This document shows, in pieces, positions 26,818 to 34,886 of a stretch of DNA of 64,000 nt. The notes under the pieces were generated by a model that searched no databases, was not told the origin of the DNA, and was given only the letters and a program-made list of their open reading frames with translations. The stretch's first letter is position 1, and the number at the start of each line of letters is the position of its first letter. The translations under genes were made by a program, and so were the position numbers. Source of the stretch: CAZSHG01 sp964459995 (lineage in GTDB: Bacteria; UBP14; UBA6098); NCBI GenBank assembly GCA_964459995.1, contig CAYWOR010000006.1, positions 1-64,000 of the forward strand, read 5' to 3'.

Positions 26818-27315
26818 ATGCGGATTTCAATATTGATACTTATCTTGGTTTTCCTCACTATCTCGGCATGCAAAAACACCCCCGAGATAATAGAGCCGAA
26901 AACCGAAAACCCCCAGGCACAGGAATCTTCGGGGGTCGAAGAACAGAATGTCTATGAACCGAAGCTTCCAACAAAGGTTGTCGATATCGCCGGCCACCGT
27001 CTTCGTGTGGAAATCGCGGATAATCCCCAATCGCGAAGCCGGGGATTGATGTTCCGCAATTACCTTCCCGACTCGGTTGGAATGTTGTTCATTTTCGATG
27101 AAGTCGGACAACATCCTTTCTGGATGAAAAATACCTTTATTCCGCTTTCCATCGCCTTTATCGGCGAAGATTCGATAATCACCGACATCAAATGGATGAA
27201 ACCCCACGATACGAATAGTTATTACCCTTCTAAGCCCATTAAATACACCATCGAGGTTAACCGTGGCTGGTTTATGAAGCGCGATATCAAACCGGGAATG
27301 AAAGTGAATTTGTAA
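26818..27315 (+). CDS. DUF192 family lipoprotein
   Basis: The 165-residue protein begins with a lipoprotein signal (ILVFLTISACKN, Cys18) and a Pro/Glu-rich linker. A DUF192 domain (about 60-165) follows, with the typical SRGLMFRNYLPDSVGMLFIF, HPFWMKNTFIPLSIAFI and FMKRDIKPGMKV segments. The biochemical function of DUF192 is not established. The start is the ATG at 26818 because the promoter leaves no upstream alternative. The redox module follows after 12 bp on the same strand and may share the transcript. Confidence 0.88.
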   Translation: MRISILILILVFLTISACKNTPEIIEPKTENPQAQESSGVEEQNVYEPKLPTKVVDIAGHRLRVEIADNPQSRSRGLMFRNYLPDSVGMLFIFDEVGQHPFWMKNTFIPLSIAFIGEDSIITDIKWMKPHDTNSYYPSKPIKYTIEVNRGWFMKRDIKPGMKVNL

Positions 27316-27327
27316 ACGGAGGAAAAA

Positions 27328-27633
27328 TTGCGTATTGAACAGCATCCGATATTAGAATTTAAGCGCGGAAAACAAGTTAAATTTATCTTCGAAGGCTCTG
27401 AAATGAGTGGTTTCGAGGGCGAGCCGATCGCCGCGGCCTTACATGACCATGGCGTATATGTCCTTCGCTATTCGATACGGCACAAACGTCCTCACGGTTT
27501 TTTCTGTGCGATTGGCCATTGTAGCAGTTGCCTAATGGAGGTTGACGGCAGACCGAATGTCCGCGTATGTGTCGAACCACTTCGCGAGGGAATGGTAGTC
27601 CGGCGCCAGCGTGGGAAAGGGGAACTTCTGTGA
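27328..27633 (+). CDS. (2Fe-2S) ferredoxin-like subunit of an amino-acid/opine-type dehydrogenase module
   Basis: The 101-residue protein has a plant-type 2Fe-2S cysteine pattern, C-x4-C-x2-C-x12-C (CAIGHCSSC ... C). It resembles the small HcnA/opine-oxidase subunit, a family related to the N-terminus of sarcosine oxidase alpha. It starts at TTG (27328) with a strong GGAGG seven bases earlier. Its stop overlaps the start of the FAD subunit (GTGA). Its role would be electron transfer between the FAD protein and another carrier. Confidence 0.85.
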   Translation: MRIEQHPILEFKRGKQVKFIFEGSEMSGFEGEPIAAALHDHGVYVLRYSIRHKRPHGFFCAIGHCSSCLMEVDGRPNVRVCVEPLREGMVVRRQRGKGELL

Positions 27634-28730
27634 ACCGCCCCGAAGTTCTGATAATCGGGGGTGGGCCGGCAGGCTTGGCCGCAGCGAGAGAATCTGTGCT
27701 TGCTGGTTGTGATACTGTGCTTATCGACGACGCACTCGAACTGGGCGGCCAGCTCGTCAAACAGACACATAAATTTTTCGGCTCGGAAATGGAATATGCT
27801 GGCGTTCGCGGAATTTGGATTCCAACAAAACTTCTCGAATCGATAAGCGGCGCGCCGAATTTTAAGTTTATGCTTCGCACAACCGCCACAGGATATTACG
27901 AAGATGGTGTCGTAACAGCGGTCGAACAGGACAAAAAGCTCGTAAAATTCAAACCGGAGAAGATAATAGTCGCAACAGGCGCACAAGAAAAGACCATCCC
28001 CTTCCCAAATAACGACCTACCGGGAATCTACGGCGCTGGCGCAGTCCAAACTCTGATGAACGTTTATGGTGTCGCGCCGGGAAAGCGCGGTCTAATGGTC
28101 GGCGCGGGTAATATCGGTCTGATTGTTAGCTATCAGCTGAAACAGGCAGGAATAGATGTCGCCGCGGTGGTTGAAGGAATGGACAGAGTCGGCGGCTACT
28201 GGGTGCACGCCAGTAAAATAGCCCGGTTGGGAATTCCAATTCTCACAAGGCATACCATTATCGAAGCTATCGGCGAGAATTGCGTTACCGGCGCGGTTAT
28301 CGCTCCTATCGACGATAAATGGCGCCCAATCACCGGCGCGGAAAGGCATATCGAATGCGATTTCATCTGCCTCGCGGTCGGGCTGACTCCACTCGCTGAC
28401 TTTTTCCGGCTTGCGGAGTGCGAAATGGCATATATCCGAGAGCTTGGCGGTGAAGTTCCATTGCGCGATATAAACATGATGACCACGACAGAGGGAATTT
28501 ATGTCGCTGGCGATGTCGGCGGAATAGAGGAGGCCTCGGCGGCGATGATCGAAGGCGCGATTGCCGGTTTATCCGCCGCAAAAGCCCTCGGGAAGAAAAT
28601 CGAGGCTTATGAAACCAAAACTTGCGAATATCACGCGGAATTAGACCGTCTTAGAAGTGGGCCAGTTGGGGAACATATCCGTTGCGGCCTCGAACAATGC
28701 CGATTCGAATGCAAAACGGGAGAGAACTAA
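27630..28730 (+). CDS. FAD/NAD(P)-binding oxidoreductase (HcnB / sarcosine-oxidase-alpha-like)
   Basis: The 366-residue flavoprotein has an N-terminal FAD motif (VLIIGGGPAGLAAA), a second dinucleotide-binding motif (GLMVGAGNIGLIVS, near 155) and the C-terminal FAD-contacting GIYVAGDVGG. The last 35 residues hold four Cys (one at TCEYH, then C-x4-C-x3-C), which may bind a metal or cluster as in related BFD-like tails. The start is GTG 27630 inside the stop of the 2Fe-2S gene. An upstream ATG would only add out-of-family residues. The usual partner that oxidises the amino acid (a DAO-type flavoprotein) is not encoded next to it. Confidence 0.87.
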   Translation: MNRPEVLIIGGGPAGLAAARESVLAGCDTVLIDDALELGGQLVKQTHKFFGSEMEYAGVRGIWIPTKLLESISGAPNFKFMLRTTATGYYEDGVVTAVEQDKKLVKFKPEKIIVATGAQEKTIPFPNNDLPGIYGAGAVQTLMNVYGVAPGKRGLMVGAGNIGLIVSYQLKQAGIDVAAVVEGMDRVGGYWVHASKIARLGIPILTRHTIIEAIGENCVTGAVIAPIDDKWRPITGAERHIECDFICLAVGLTPLADFFRLAECEMAYIRELGGEVPLRDINMMTTTEGIYVAGDVGGIEEASAAMIEGAIAGLSAAKALGKKIEAYETKTCEYHAELDRLRSGPVGEHIRCGLEQCRFECKTGEN

Positions 28731-29218
28731 TGGCATACGAAATCCAGAAACACGGGATTCCTGAAAAAGAGCTTATCGAAAGAACTTTTCCATCCGAAGA
28801 GCGCAGAAAAATCGGCCCCTACGCGGTTATCGAATGCTGGCAAAGAATCCCCTGCGACCCATGTGTGGCTTCGTGTCCCTTTGGGTGCATTGCCCAAATG
28901 GAGGACATCAACGACCTTCCGGAACTCGATCAGGAGGCCTGCAACGGTTGTGGAAACTGCATCGCGCAATGCCCTGGACTTGCGATATTCGTCATCGATG
29001 AGACATGGAGCGATGACCGCGCGCTGATTCGCATCCCGCACGAATTCGCGCCTCTTCCTGAAAAGGGGCAAATTATAACAACACTCGACAGAGCGGGCAA
29101 ATTCGCCGCAACTGCTGAAGTTATCCGCGTGGTTAAGACAAAGTCAGGAACTCCGGTTGTTCATATCGCGGTTCCGAAAGAACTTATTCGTGAGATTCGC
29201 GCAATTAAACCATTGTAA
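28730..29218 (+). CDS. 4Fe-4S dicluster protein of the same redox module
   Basis: The 162-residue protein has two cysteine groups: CWQRIPCDPCVASCPFGC (near 40-57) and CNGCGNCIAQCPG (near 74-86), the second a classical C-x2-C-x2-C-x3-CP ferredoxin motif. The C-terminal 70 residues form a small beta-rich domain without known signature. Its ATG overlaps the stop of the FAD gene (TAATG), so the three genes are translationally coupled. It probably carries electrons from the FAD subunit to a soluble acceptor. Confidence 0.83.
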   Translation: MAYEIQKHGIPEKELIERTFPSEERRKIGPYAVIECWQRIPCDPCVASCPFGCIAQMEDINDLPELDQEACNGCGNCIAQCPGLAIFVIDETWSDDRALIRIPHEFAPLPEKGQIITTLDRAGKFAATAEVIRVVKTKSGTPVVHIAVPKELIREIRAIKPL

Positions 29219-29231
29219 TTAGAGGGGAATA

Positions 29232-29567
29232 ATGGAAGAAACCCGAGTGCTCGAAATCAAATCCGTAAATGCTTGGACGGTGTTCAAATTAGCTCTGATA
29301 GCCTATCTCGTCCTTGGGCTTTTAGTCGGCCTTTTGATGGGAGTCATCTTCGGAATTGCCGGCGGCGCGGCTTTCGGCTTGGAGGATAACAATCCTCTTA
29401 GCGCCCTCCTCGGCGCTGGTGGTGGATTTTTAGGTGGGCTATTATTAGGCATCCTCTACGGCCTTTTTGTGGGCGTCTCAGGAGGTATAGGCGCGGCGGT
29501 CGGTGCTCTGCTATACAATCTTTTCGCGGCGATTGTCGGCGGTGTGAAGATACGAGTTAAGCCCTAA
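29232..29567 (+). CDS. small glycine-rich membrane protein
   Basis: The 111-residue protein has a short polar N-terminus and three hydrophobic, Gly-rich segments (about 17-45, 58-82 and 85-105) with glycine-zipper-like spacing (GAGGGFLGGLLLGILYGL). GAGGGG precedes the ATG. It follows the redox module by 13 bp. The pattern recalls DUF3566-like small membrane proteins, but I cannot assign a family. Its stop (29565-29567) abuts the stop of a broken minus-strand gene. Confidence 0.7.
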   Translation: MEETRVLEIKSVNAWTVFKLALIAYLVLGLLVGLLMGVIFGIAGGAAFGLEDNNPLSALLGAGGGFLGGLLLGILYGLFVGVSGGIGAAVGALLYNLFAAIVGGVKIRVKP

Positions 29568-29642
29568 TTACTTTTTCACATGTAGATACCTGTTATACTC
29601 ACTGAATAATGGGTAATCAGCATCATTTTCAAAAGCGATAAC
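29568..29642 (-). pseudogene. 3' remnant of an unknown minus-strand gene
   Basis: On the minus strand a frame ends in residues ENDADYPLFSEYNRYLHVKK and a TAA whose last base abuts the stop of the plus-strand gene 29232-29567. It reads like a natural C-terminus. Upstream the frame runs only about 25 more codons to a stop, and it runs into DNA that codes on the other strand. I interpret it as the tail of a gene whose body was lost at a junction near 29640. The evidence is weak, because it rests on how protein-like the residues look. Confidence 0.3.
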
Positions 29643-30420
29643 TATTTGGGGCATTGGTGATGTTCTGGCAGGCTCACATATTCCGCAATTTGAAAATATG
29701 ACTTGGGATGAAGCCAAATCCTATTTTGTCCAATGGAACACCGTTCCACATTCGGTAAATCTCGCTAAACCCGGTTTTAACCTCGCAGATAGCCTTCCTG
29801 ATCAACCTTTCGTAGATAAGTCAATGATGTCATATGATGACCAACTGGATTTTGGTATTAGACAAACAAATTTTACCCGGAAGATCAACCTCCGTGATGG
29901 ATACAGCTTCCGAACGCCGTTTCTAACTCGTGAATGGGTGGACTTCTGTTTCAAAATCCCTCGGCATTACAGACTTAGAGAAAACCTCTACCGAAAAATC
30001 CTTATTAAAAAATATCCTGCTCTATTTACGCTTCCTTCGGCAAATTTTCTTGGGGGAAAGATCGACATTTCTAACCTTGAATTCTTTTCTCGACGCGCTT
30101 TGAACAAAATCTACAAGACTATTCATGCTTATCCATACAGGCGTTTGGATTCTTTCCGCTTTCTTGCGCCGATTTGGAAAACTCTTCGTATTTTTTCGCG
30201 GCTAAACTATATCGATTATGACCGTGCCATTATGTTTGATGATAATTTCAAGTCGATTATACGTGAAAGTATTGCCGATCTCAGAGTTCGTGGCATCGTT
30301 GATTGGCTCGACCTCGATAAGATATACCGAGATCACATCGAAGGCATCAGCAATAACGGACTTGAGCTTATCCTCCTTTCAACACTGGAAATATCGCTAA
30401 AAGCTGAGGAGGAGGATTGA
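29641..30420 (+). pseudogene. C-terminal fragment of an asparagine-synthase-like protein
   Basis: The plus strand encodes about 260 residues typical of the C-terminal half of asparagine synthase-related proteins found in surface-polysaccharide loci: GDVLAGSHIP, MMSYDDQLDFGIRQTNF, GYSFRTPFLTREWVDF and YRKILIKKYPALF. The glutaminase domain and the ATP-pyrophosphatase SGGxDS loop are missing, and a stop lies at 29614. No ribosome binding site serves the in-frame ATG at 29698. The block is visibly AT-richer than its neighbours, which suggests transfer followed by deletion. A short product from the ATG at 29698 (240 residues) is possible but would lack the catalytic parts. Confidence 0.65.
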
Positions 30421-30460
30421 GGTTTTTCTGAACCTCTATGCAGTATCACTCTATCTAATT

Positions 30461-30497
30461 AATATTCTAATGTAAATTAGAAATATTCAGTTTTTTC
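30461..30497 (+). terminator. AT-rich hairpin after the broken asparagine-synthase gene
   Basis: AATATTCTAAT and ATTAG-A-AATATT form a hairpin with a GTAA loop and one bulge, followed by a T6 run. A smaller hairpin, GAGGTT-AACCTC, lies at 30419-30435. Either could end the transcript, though the low GC makes both weak. The rest of 30421-30591 shows nothing further. Confidence 0.35.
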
Positions 30498-30591
30498 CAA
30501 TGATAAATCGATACATCGACGAGTCATCGACTTAATCTGTGAGTCTCGTTCAGCAGATTTTTGATATAAACCCCATAACTTCATTGTGAGG

Positions 30592-30619
30592 TTGAAATTC
30601 TCTGTTCAATATATATATT
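30592..30619 (+). promoter_or_regulatory. possible promoter of the subtilase-carboxypeptidase unit
   Basis: TTGAAA (30592-30597) and TATATT (30614-30619) are 16 bp apart. The predicted start near 30626 stands just before a small frame with its own ribosome binding site. Confidence 0.45.
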
Positions 30620-30638
30620 AAATGGATATGGAGATTTT

Positions 30639-30671
30639 ATGAAAGAATCGCAATCTGTTTGGCAAGCATAA
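30639..30671 (+). CDS. possible 10-residue leader peptide
   Basis: GGAG at 30630-30633 stands five bases before an ATG that opens the frame MKESQSVWQA and stops at 30669-30671. The intrinsic terminator at 30699-30726 begins 27 nt later, followed at once by the subtilase ribosome binding site. This order (promoter, short peptide, terminator, gene) is that of a translation-dependent attenuator. However, no run of one regulatory amino acid is present and no alternative antiterminator pairing is obvious. Confidence 0.3.
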   Translation: MKESQSVWQA

Positions 30672-30698
30672 ACAACAATCGCGGGTAATGAGCTTCTT

Positions 30699-30726
30699 TG
30701 CCGTAACCCTCGGTTGCGGCATTTTT
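30699..30726 (+). terminator. intrinsic terminator just upstream of the subtilase gene
   Basis: A ten-pair stem (30699-30708 with 30712-30721, one U-G pair) with a 3-nt CTC loop is followed by T5. GGGAGG for the subtilase begins only four bases after the T-run. It either ends the preceding transcript or controls the protease operon by attenuation. Confidence 0.75.
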
Positions 30727-30741
30727 CTTTGGGAGGACAAA

Positions 30742-32625
30742 ATGCAAAATTCGAGGTTTCTTCTGACCATAACCTTTCTGTTTATTTCATCGATGTCTCT
30801 CGCCTTCGCAATCGTAACTCCAAACCAAAATTCATTCCGACCGGATTTCGCTTTAGGGCAGGTTGTTTTCTCGCCTCTCGACGCGAATGCACTGGCCGAA
30901 ATCAAGGTAATCGCCGCAGACAATAACGCCACTGTTCATAGGATTACGCGGGATTTGGAGATTTATGTTTACAATTGGCAACCGGAAATCGATTTCGACT
31001 CATGGAACCGCGCGGTTCTCGCCAACGATCTCACAACCCGCAAAGCGATTCATCGATCCGCAGAACCAGAAGTTATCGAGAATCTGCGTATGCTCGAATC
31101 CACAGGTTTGGTTAAATGGACAACCCCTAATTATTACAAATACATACAGTTCATTCCAAACGACCCCTATTTCGTCAATAGCGCATCACCGACCCCCACT
31201 AATCCGCCAAACCAATGGGACAAATTCATAATGCAATGTCCACAGGCATGGGATATACAGCGCGGCAATCCGAATATACTTATCGCCATTCTCGATTCCG
31301 GCGTCGATGTTGACCACCCAGACCTGAAGGACAATATCTGGATAAATCCCGGCGAGGATATCGAAAATCGCGGCACAATCGATCTCGTTTACGACTACGA
31401 GTATATTAACGGCATCGACGACGACGGAAACGGCTTTGTGGACGACCTTTTCGGTTACGATTTCGTCGGAGGAGTTACCGGCAACGAGGCGACCACGCCA
31501 CCGGATCAGCAGGATTGGAATCCTGATATCCATTACTTTGGCGACGACGGCTGGGGCGAACCGGACCCGAGCGTTGGAAACGGTGTAGGCTCTTGGATGG
31601 GCACGGATGTTGGCGTTTCTCACGGCACCCATTGCGCGGGAATCGCCGCGGCGGTGATGGATAATGCCACGATGTTCGCAGGAGTTGCGGGCGGCGGATG
31701 TAAAATAGTTCCAGTTCGAGTTGCTAATCCCGAAGGCCAGGCAACGGTAACCGCTATCGCCGCGGGAATCGAATATGCCGCCATTGTCGGGGCGCATGTT
31801 ATCTCGATGAGCCTTGGTGGACTCGGCGGTTCCGATCCTGCGCAGGCCGCCGCAATAGATTACGCTTTTTCGATGGGTGTTACTCTCGTGGCCGCTTCGG
31901 GAAACATGGCGCCATTGGTTACTGCGGTTTCCTATCCCGCGAGCGATCCGGATGTTATCGCTGTCGGAAGTTGCACAGCCGGCGGAAATCGTTCGAGTTA
32001 CAGCCAATACGGCTCTAACCTCGATGTTGTTGCGCCGGGGGGTCAAAGCTCCTTTTTCGGCGACATCACCGAAACAATTTGGTCAACTTGGGTGGTATCT
32101 GTTTTCGAAGCCAACGAAGATCCTTCGCTATCCCCTGCCGATCATATTTATATGCATGCGGTCGGCACAAGCATGGCTTGCCCACAGGTGTCAGGTATAT
32201 GCGGCTTGATACTCTCACAAAATCCCTCACTGACCAATGTTCAGGTTAGGGAAGTCCTAACTTTAACTGCAACCGACATCGGCGCCGCCGGTTTCGATAA
32301 TGAAACTGGCTATGGTATGGCCAACGCCTATGAAGCGGTTCATTATGTCAGCAATATCGCTGAACAGAGCAGGTTGCCGGAAAACTCATATCTTTCGATA
32401 ACCCCGAATCCATTCAATGCGGCATGCAAAATCTCATCTAAAAACGAAATAGAAATTTTCAACGTTTCGGGAAGACTCGTTAAAAGACTGACTCCCAATT
32501 CCGATTCCGAAGTTGTCTGGGACGGCACAAGCGAAAACGGGGAAAATCTTCCCAGCGGCGTTTATCTCGCAAGAACAAATACCCCGAATGGTCGCACAAC
32601 CAAGGCTATAACCCTCTTGAAGTAA
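30742..32625 (+). CDS. secreted subtilisin-like serine protease (S8) with FlgD-like tail
   Basis: The 627-residue protein has a signal peptide (residues 1-23), a prodomain-like region (about 35-135) and an S8 domain with Asp185 (ILDSGVDVDHPD), His294 (SHGTHCAG) and Ser477 (GTSMACPQ). Asn388 in AASGNMA is the oxyanion residue. The C-terminal 75 residues form a FlgD-like tail (TPNPFNAACKI, IEIFNVSGRLVK, LPSGVYLAR, final ITLLK). An upstream ATG at 30688 would extend the frame through the terminator hairpin; GGGAGG five bases before the ATG at 30742 decides the start. The carboxypeptidase gene follows after 13 bp. Confidence 0.92.
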   Translation: MQNSRFLLTITFLFISSMSLAFAIVTPNQNSFRPDFALGQVVFSPLDANALAEIKVIAADNNATVHRITRDLEIYVYNWQPEIDFDSWNRAVLANDLTTRKAIHRSAEPEVIENLRMLESTGLVKWTTPNYYKYIQFIPNDPYFVNSASPTPTNPPNQWDKFIMQCPQAWDIQRGNPNILIAILDSGVDVDHPDLKDNIWINPGEDIENRGTIDLVYDYEYINGIDDDGNGFVDDLFGYDFVGGVTGNEATTPPDQQDWNPDIHYFGDDGWGEPDPSVGNGVGSWMGTDVGVSHGTHCAGIAAAVMDNATMFAGVAGGGCKIVPVRVANPEGQATVTAIAAGIEYAAIVGAHVISMSLGGLGGSDPAQAAAIDYAFSMGVTLVAASGNMAPLVTAVSYPASDPDVIAVGSCTAGGNRSSYSQYGSNLDVVAPGGQSSFFGDITETIWSTWVVSVFEANEDPSLSPADHIYMHAVGTSMACPQVSGICGLILSQNPSLTNVQVREVLTLTATDIGAAGFDNETGYGMANAYEAVHYVSNIAEQSRLPENSYLSITPNPFNAACKISSKNEIEIFNVSGRLVKRLTPNSDSEVVWDGTSENGENLPSGVYLARTNTPNGRTTKAITLLK

Positions 32626-32638
32626 CAGGCTGGCTACG

Positions 32639-34870
32639 ATGCAAAGGTTCTTACTTCTCATTCTATTGATAATTTCGATCTCTTTCGCGATGCCGGAAGA
32701 GATCGATGTCGAGTTGATAGTCCCTAACAGGGAAGCTATTCGCGAGACCCAATCCGCCGGATTGATGATAGATGATTACAATCCTTCGTCAGGCCTACTT
32801 CGCGGAGTTGTTCTCGACAGAGATCTGCCGACACTTCTTGATCTCGGCTATCCGGTTGAGGTTCTTCCGGAAACGGACGCCCGTGCTATCGCCGCGTTGA
32901 CGCGTGAACCTTCGGGCTACCCGACAATGGCGCAATATGTCAGCTTTATGACGGGAGTTGTCGCGGCGCATCCGGTAATTGCTAAATTGGACACTTTCGG
33001 CTATTCGCAGGGCGGCAGGCCTTTGCTGATGATGAAAATCTCCAAGCGTGCCAGCTGGGAGGAGGCCAAACCAAAGTTTTGCTATATCAGCACAATGCAT
33101 GGCGACGAGGTAGTCGGAATGATGTTCCTTATGTGGTTCATCGACTCGCTTACAGATAACTACGGCACTGATCCAAGAATCACGCGCCTCGTGGATTCTT
33201 GCGAGATATATATCAATCCTCTGCTAAATCCCGACGGCTATGTCGCTATCCGGCGGACGATGAACAACCTCGTCGATATGAACCGCAATTTCCCGGTTCC
33301 GGACGGCGTCCGTGGCGACGACAACACCTTTACAGCCTATGCAGAAACCAAGGCTATTATCGATTGGTTCAAAACTAAAAAAATTAGCTACACAATCAAC
33401 CACCATGGTGGCGCGCTGTTAGTGAACTATCCATGGGATCACACAGTAACTCGATGCCCCGACGACTCTCTCTACAAATTCCTCGCTATCAATTATTCAA
33501 GTAGAAATCCACCTATGTTCGGAAGTTCAAGTTTTCCTAACGGAATAACAAATGGATTTGATTGGTATGAAGTTAACGGCTCGCTTCAGGATTGGACATA
33601 TTGGACCAACGGCGATTTGCACCTGACAGTCGAATTGGGCAACACGAAAACCCCGACCTTCAGCACACTTCCAAGCCTTTGGAACAACAATTACGACGCT
33701 TTCTGCGCGGCGATTGAGGTGATTCTTAACCATGGCGTCAATGGTGTCGTTACAGACAGCATTTCCGGCGATTCGCTCGATGTTACCGTTGGAATCATCG
33801 AACTCCAAAAGAATGTCTATTCGACTGCCTCGAATGGCTATTATCATCGCATTCTTCTACCGGGAACATACAACCTGAAATTCACTCGAAGAGGCTATTA
33901 CGACAAAATCCTCGCGGTTACAGTTCCTGATTCAGGTTTAGCGCGCCTCGATGTCAAACTCGCACCGATAAACCCAATTTACGTTTACCAAACAAATTTC
34001 GAAACCGATAGCGGCGGTTTTGTTACGACTGCTTTGCCGGATATTCAGGATTGGAGATACGGCACACCCTCACAAGGGATAATCGAGCCGTATTCCGGAA
34101 CCAAAGTCTGGGGAACGATTCTGACCGGCGATTACAGCAACACCAGCCAAAGCCGATTGATTCTCAACAGCATCGAACTTCCGGACGTGGATAGCCTGAC
34201 GCTTTCCTATATGCAATGGTTCAGTTTTCAGGACATCGCCAGTGGGGAATATCACGACGGCGGAAATCTCAAACTATGGCTCTCCCCGACCGAAAGCGTG
34301 ATTTTATCGCCAACCCCCGGTTACGATTTCCCGATGAGCAGTTGGAACCGGCTCATCCCCTATGAGATGGCCTTTGCGGGACTAAGCAAACAGAAGTGGT
34401 GGCACGAAGTTCGAGTCGATATTACTCCCTGGGCAGGGCAAACTGTAGGCCTGAGCTGGGATTTCGGTTCGTCGAGCGCGAATGTCCAGGTTGGTTGGTT
34501 CATCGATGACATCGCCATTTATTATCCAGATACAACCGCGCTTCATCACGCCGAAGAGCAACCGGCGAAACCGGAAATAATCTCGATGAGTGCCTATCCG
34601 AACCCTTTTAATTCGGCGGTAAGGATTGCTATCGATTTCGCAGGTGAAGGTTATTCGGACGCTCAGATGGAGATTTTCGACCTCACCGGCCGAAAGATAG
34701 AGAGCATCGACCTTGTTTCAAAACTGATTGATAAATCACATTCAAACTCGTTAACGGACAATATTGAGCTAGTCTGGATGCCGGAAAAAACTACCGTTTC
34801 CGGTGTTTACCTCCTCCGCGCAAAAATCGGCGAAAACACAATTACAAAGCGCGTCGTCTATCTCAAATAG
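32639..34870 (+). CDS. secreted M14 zinc carboxypeptidase with MAM-like module and FlgD-like tail
   Basis: The 743-residue protein has a signal peptide (1-17), a propeptide-like region (about 20-90) and an M14 domain. Zinc ligands are His154 and Glu157 (MHGDEVVG) and His255 (INHHGG). Substrate-binding Arg216 lies in DMNRNFP and the catalytic Glu332 in TVELGN. A carboxypeptidase-regulatory-like domain (about 365-440), a MAM-like module (about 450-630, WWHEVRVDIT and GWFIDDIAIYY) and a FlgD-like tail (final RVVYLK) follow. It lies in one unit with the preceding subtilase, so endo- and exopeptidase would act together outside the cell. Confidence 0.92.
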   Translation: MQRFLLLILLIISISFAMPEEIDVELIVPNREAIRETQSAGLMIDDYNPSSGLLRGVVLDRDLPTLLDLGYPVEVLPETDARAIAALTREPSGYPTMAQYVSFMTGVVAAHPVIAKLDTFGYSQGGRPLLMMKISKRASWEEAKPKFCYISTMHGDEVVGMMFLMWFIDSLTDNYGTDPRITRLVDSCEIYINPLLNPDGYVAIRRTMNNLVDMNRNFPVPDGVRGDDNTFTAYAETKAIIDWFKTKKISYTINHHGGALLVNYPWDHTVTRCPDDSLYKFLAINYSSRNPPMFGSSSFPNGITNGFDWYEVNGSLQDWTYWTNGDLHLTVELGNTKTPTFSTLPSLWNNNYDAFCAAIEVILNHGVNGVVTDSISGDSLDVTVGIIELQKNVYSTASNGYYHRILLPGTYNLKFTRRGYYDKILAVTVPDSGLARLDVKLAPINPIYVYQTNFETDSGGFVTTALPDIQDWRYGTPSQGIIEPYSGTKVWGTILTGDYSNTSQSRLILNSIELPDVDSLTLSYMQWFSFQDIASGEYHDGGNLKLWLSPTESVILSPTPGYDFPMSSWNRLIPYEMAFAGLSKQKWWHEVRVDITPWAGQTVGLSWDFGSSSANVQVGWFIDDIAIYYPDTTALHHAEEQPAKPEIISMSAYPNPFNSAVRIAIDFAGEGYSDAQMEIFDLTGRKIESIDLVSKLIDKSHSNSLTDNIELVWMPEKTTVSGVYLLRAKIGENTITKRVVYLK

Positions 34871-34886
34871 GAAGGAACTCCCACAG

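Noticed and set aside
29568..30740. Insertion sequence or transposon causing the broken genes
   Set aside because: No transposase frame, terminal inverted repeats or target-site duplication could be found.
34803..34886. N-terminal extension of the beta-CASP protein
   Set aside because: The extra 28 codons lie within the carboxypeptidase gene and lack family similarity; the conserved N-terminus begins at 34887.
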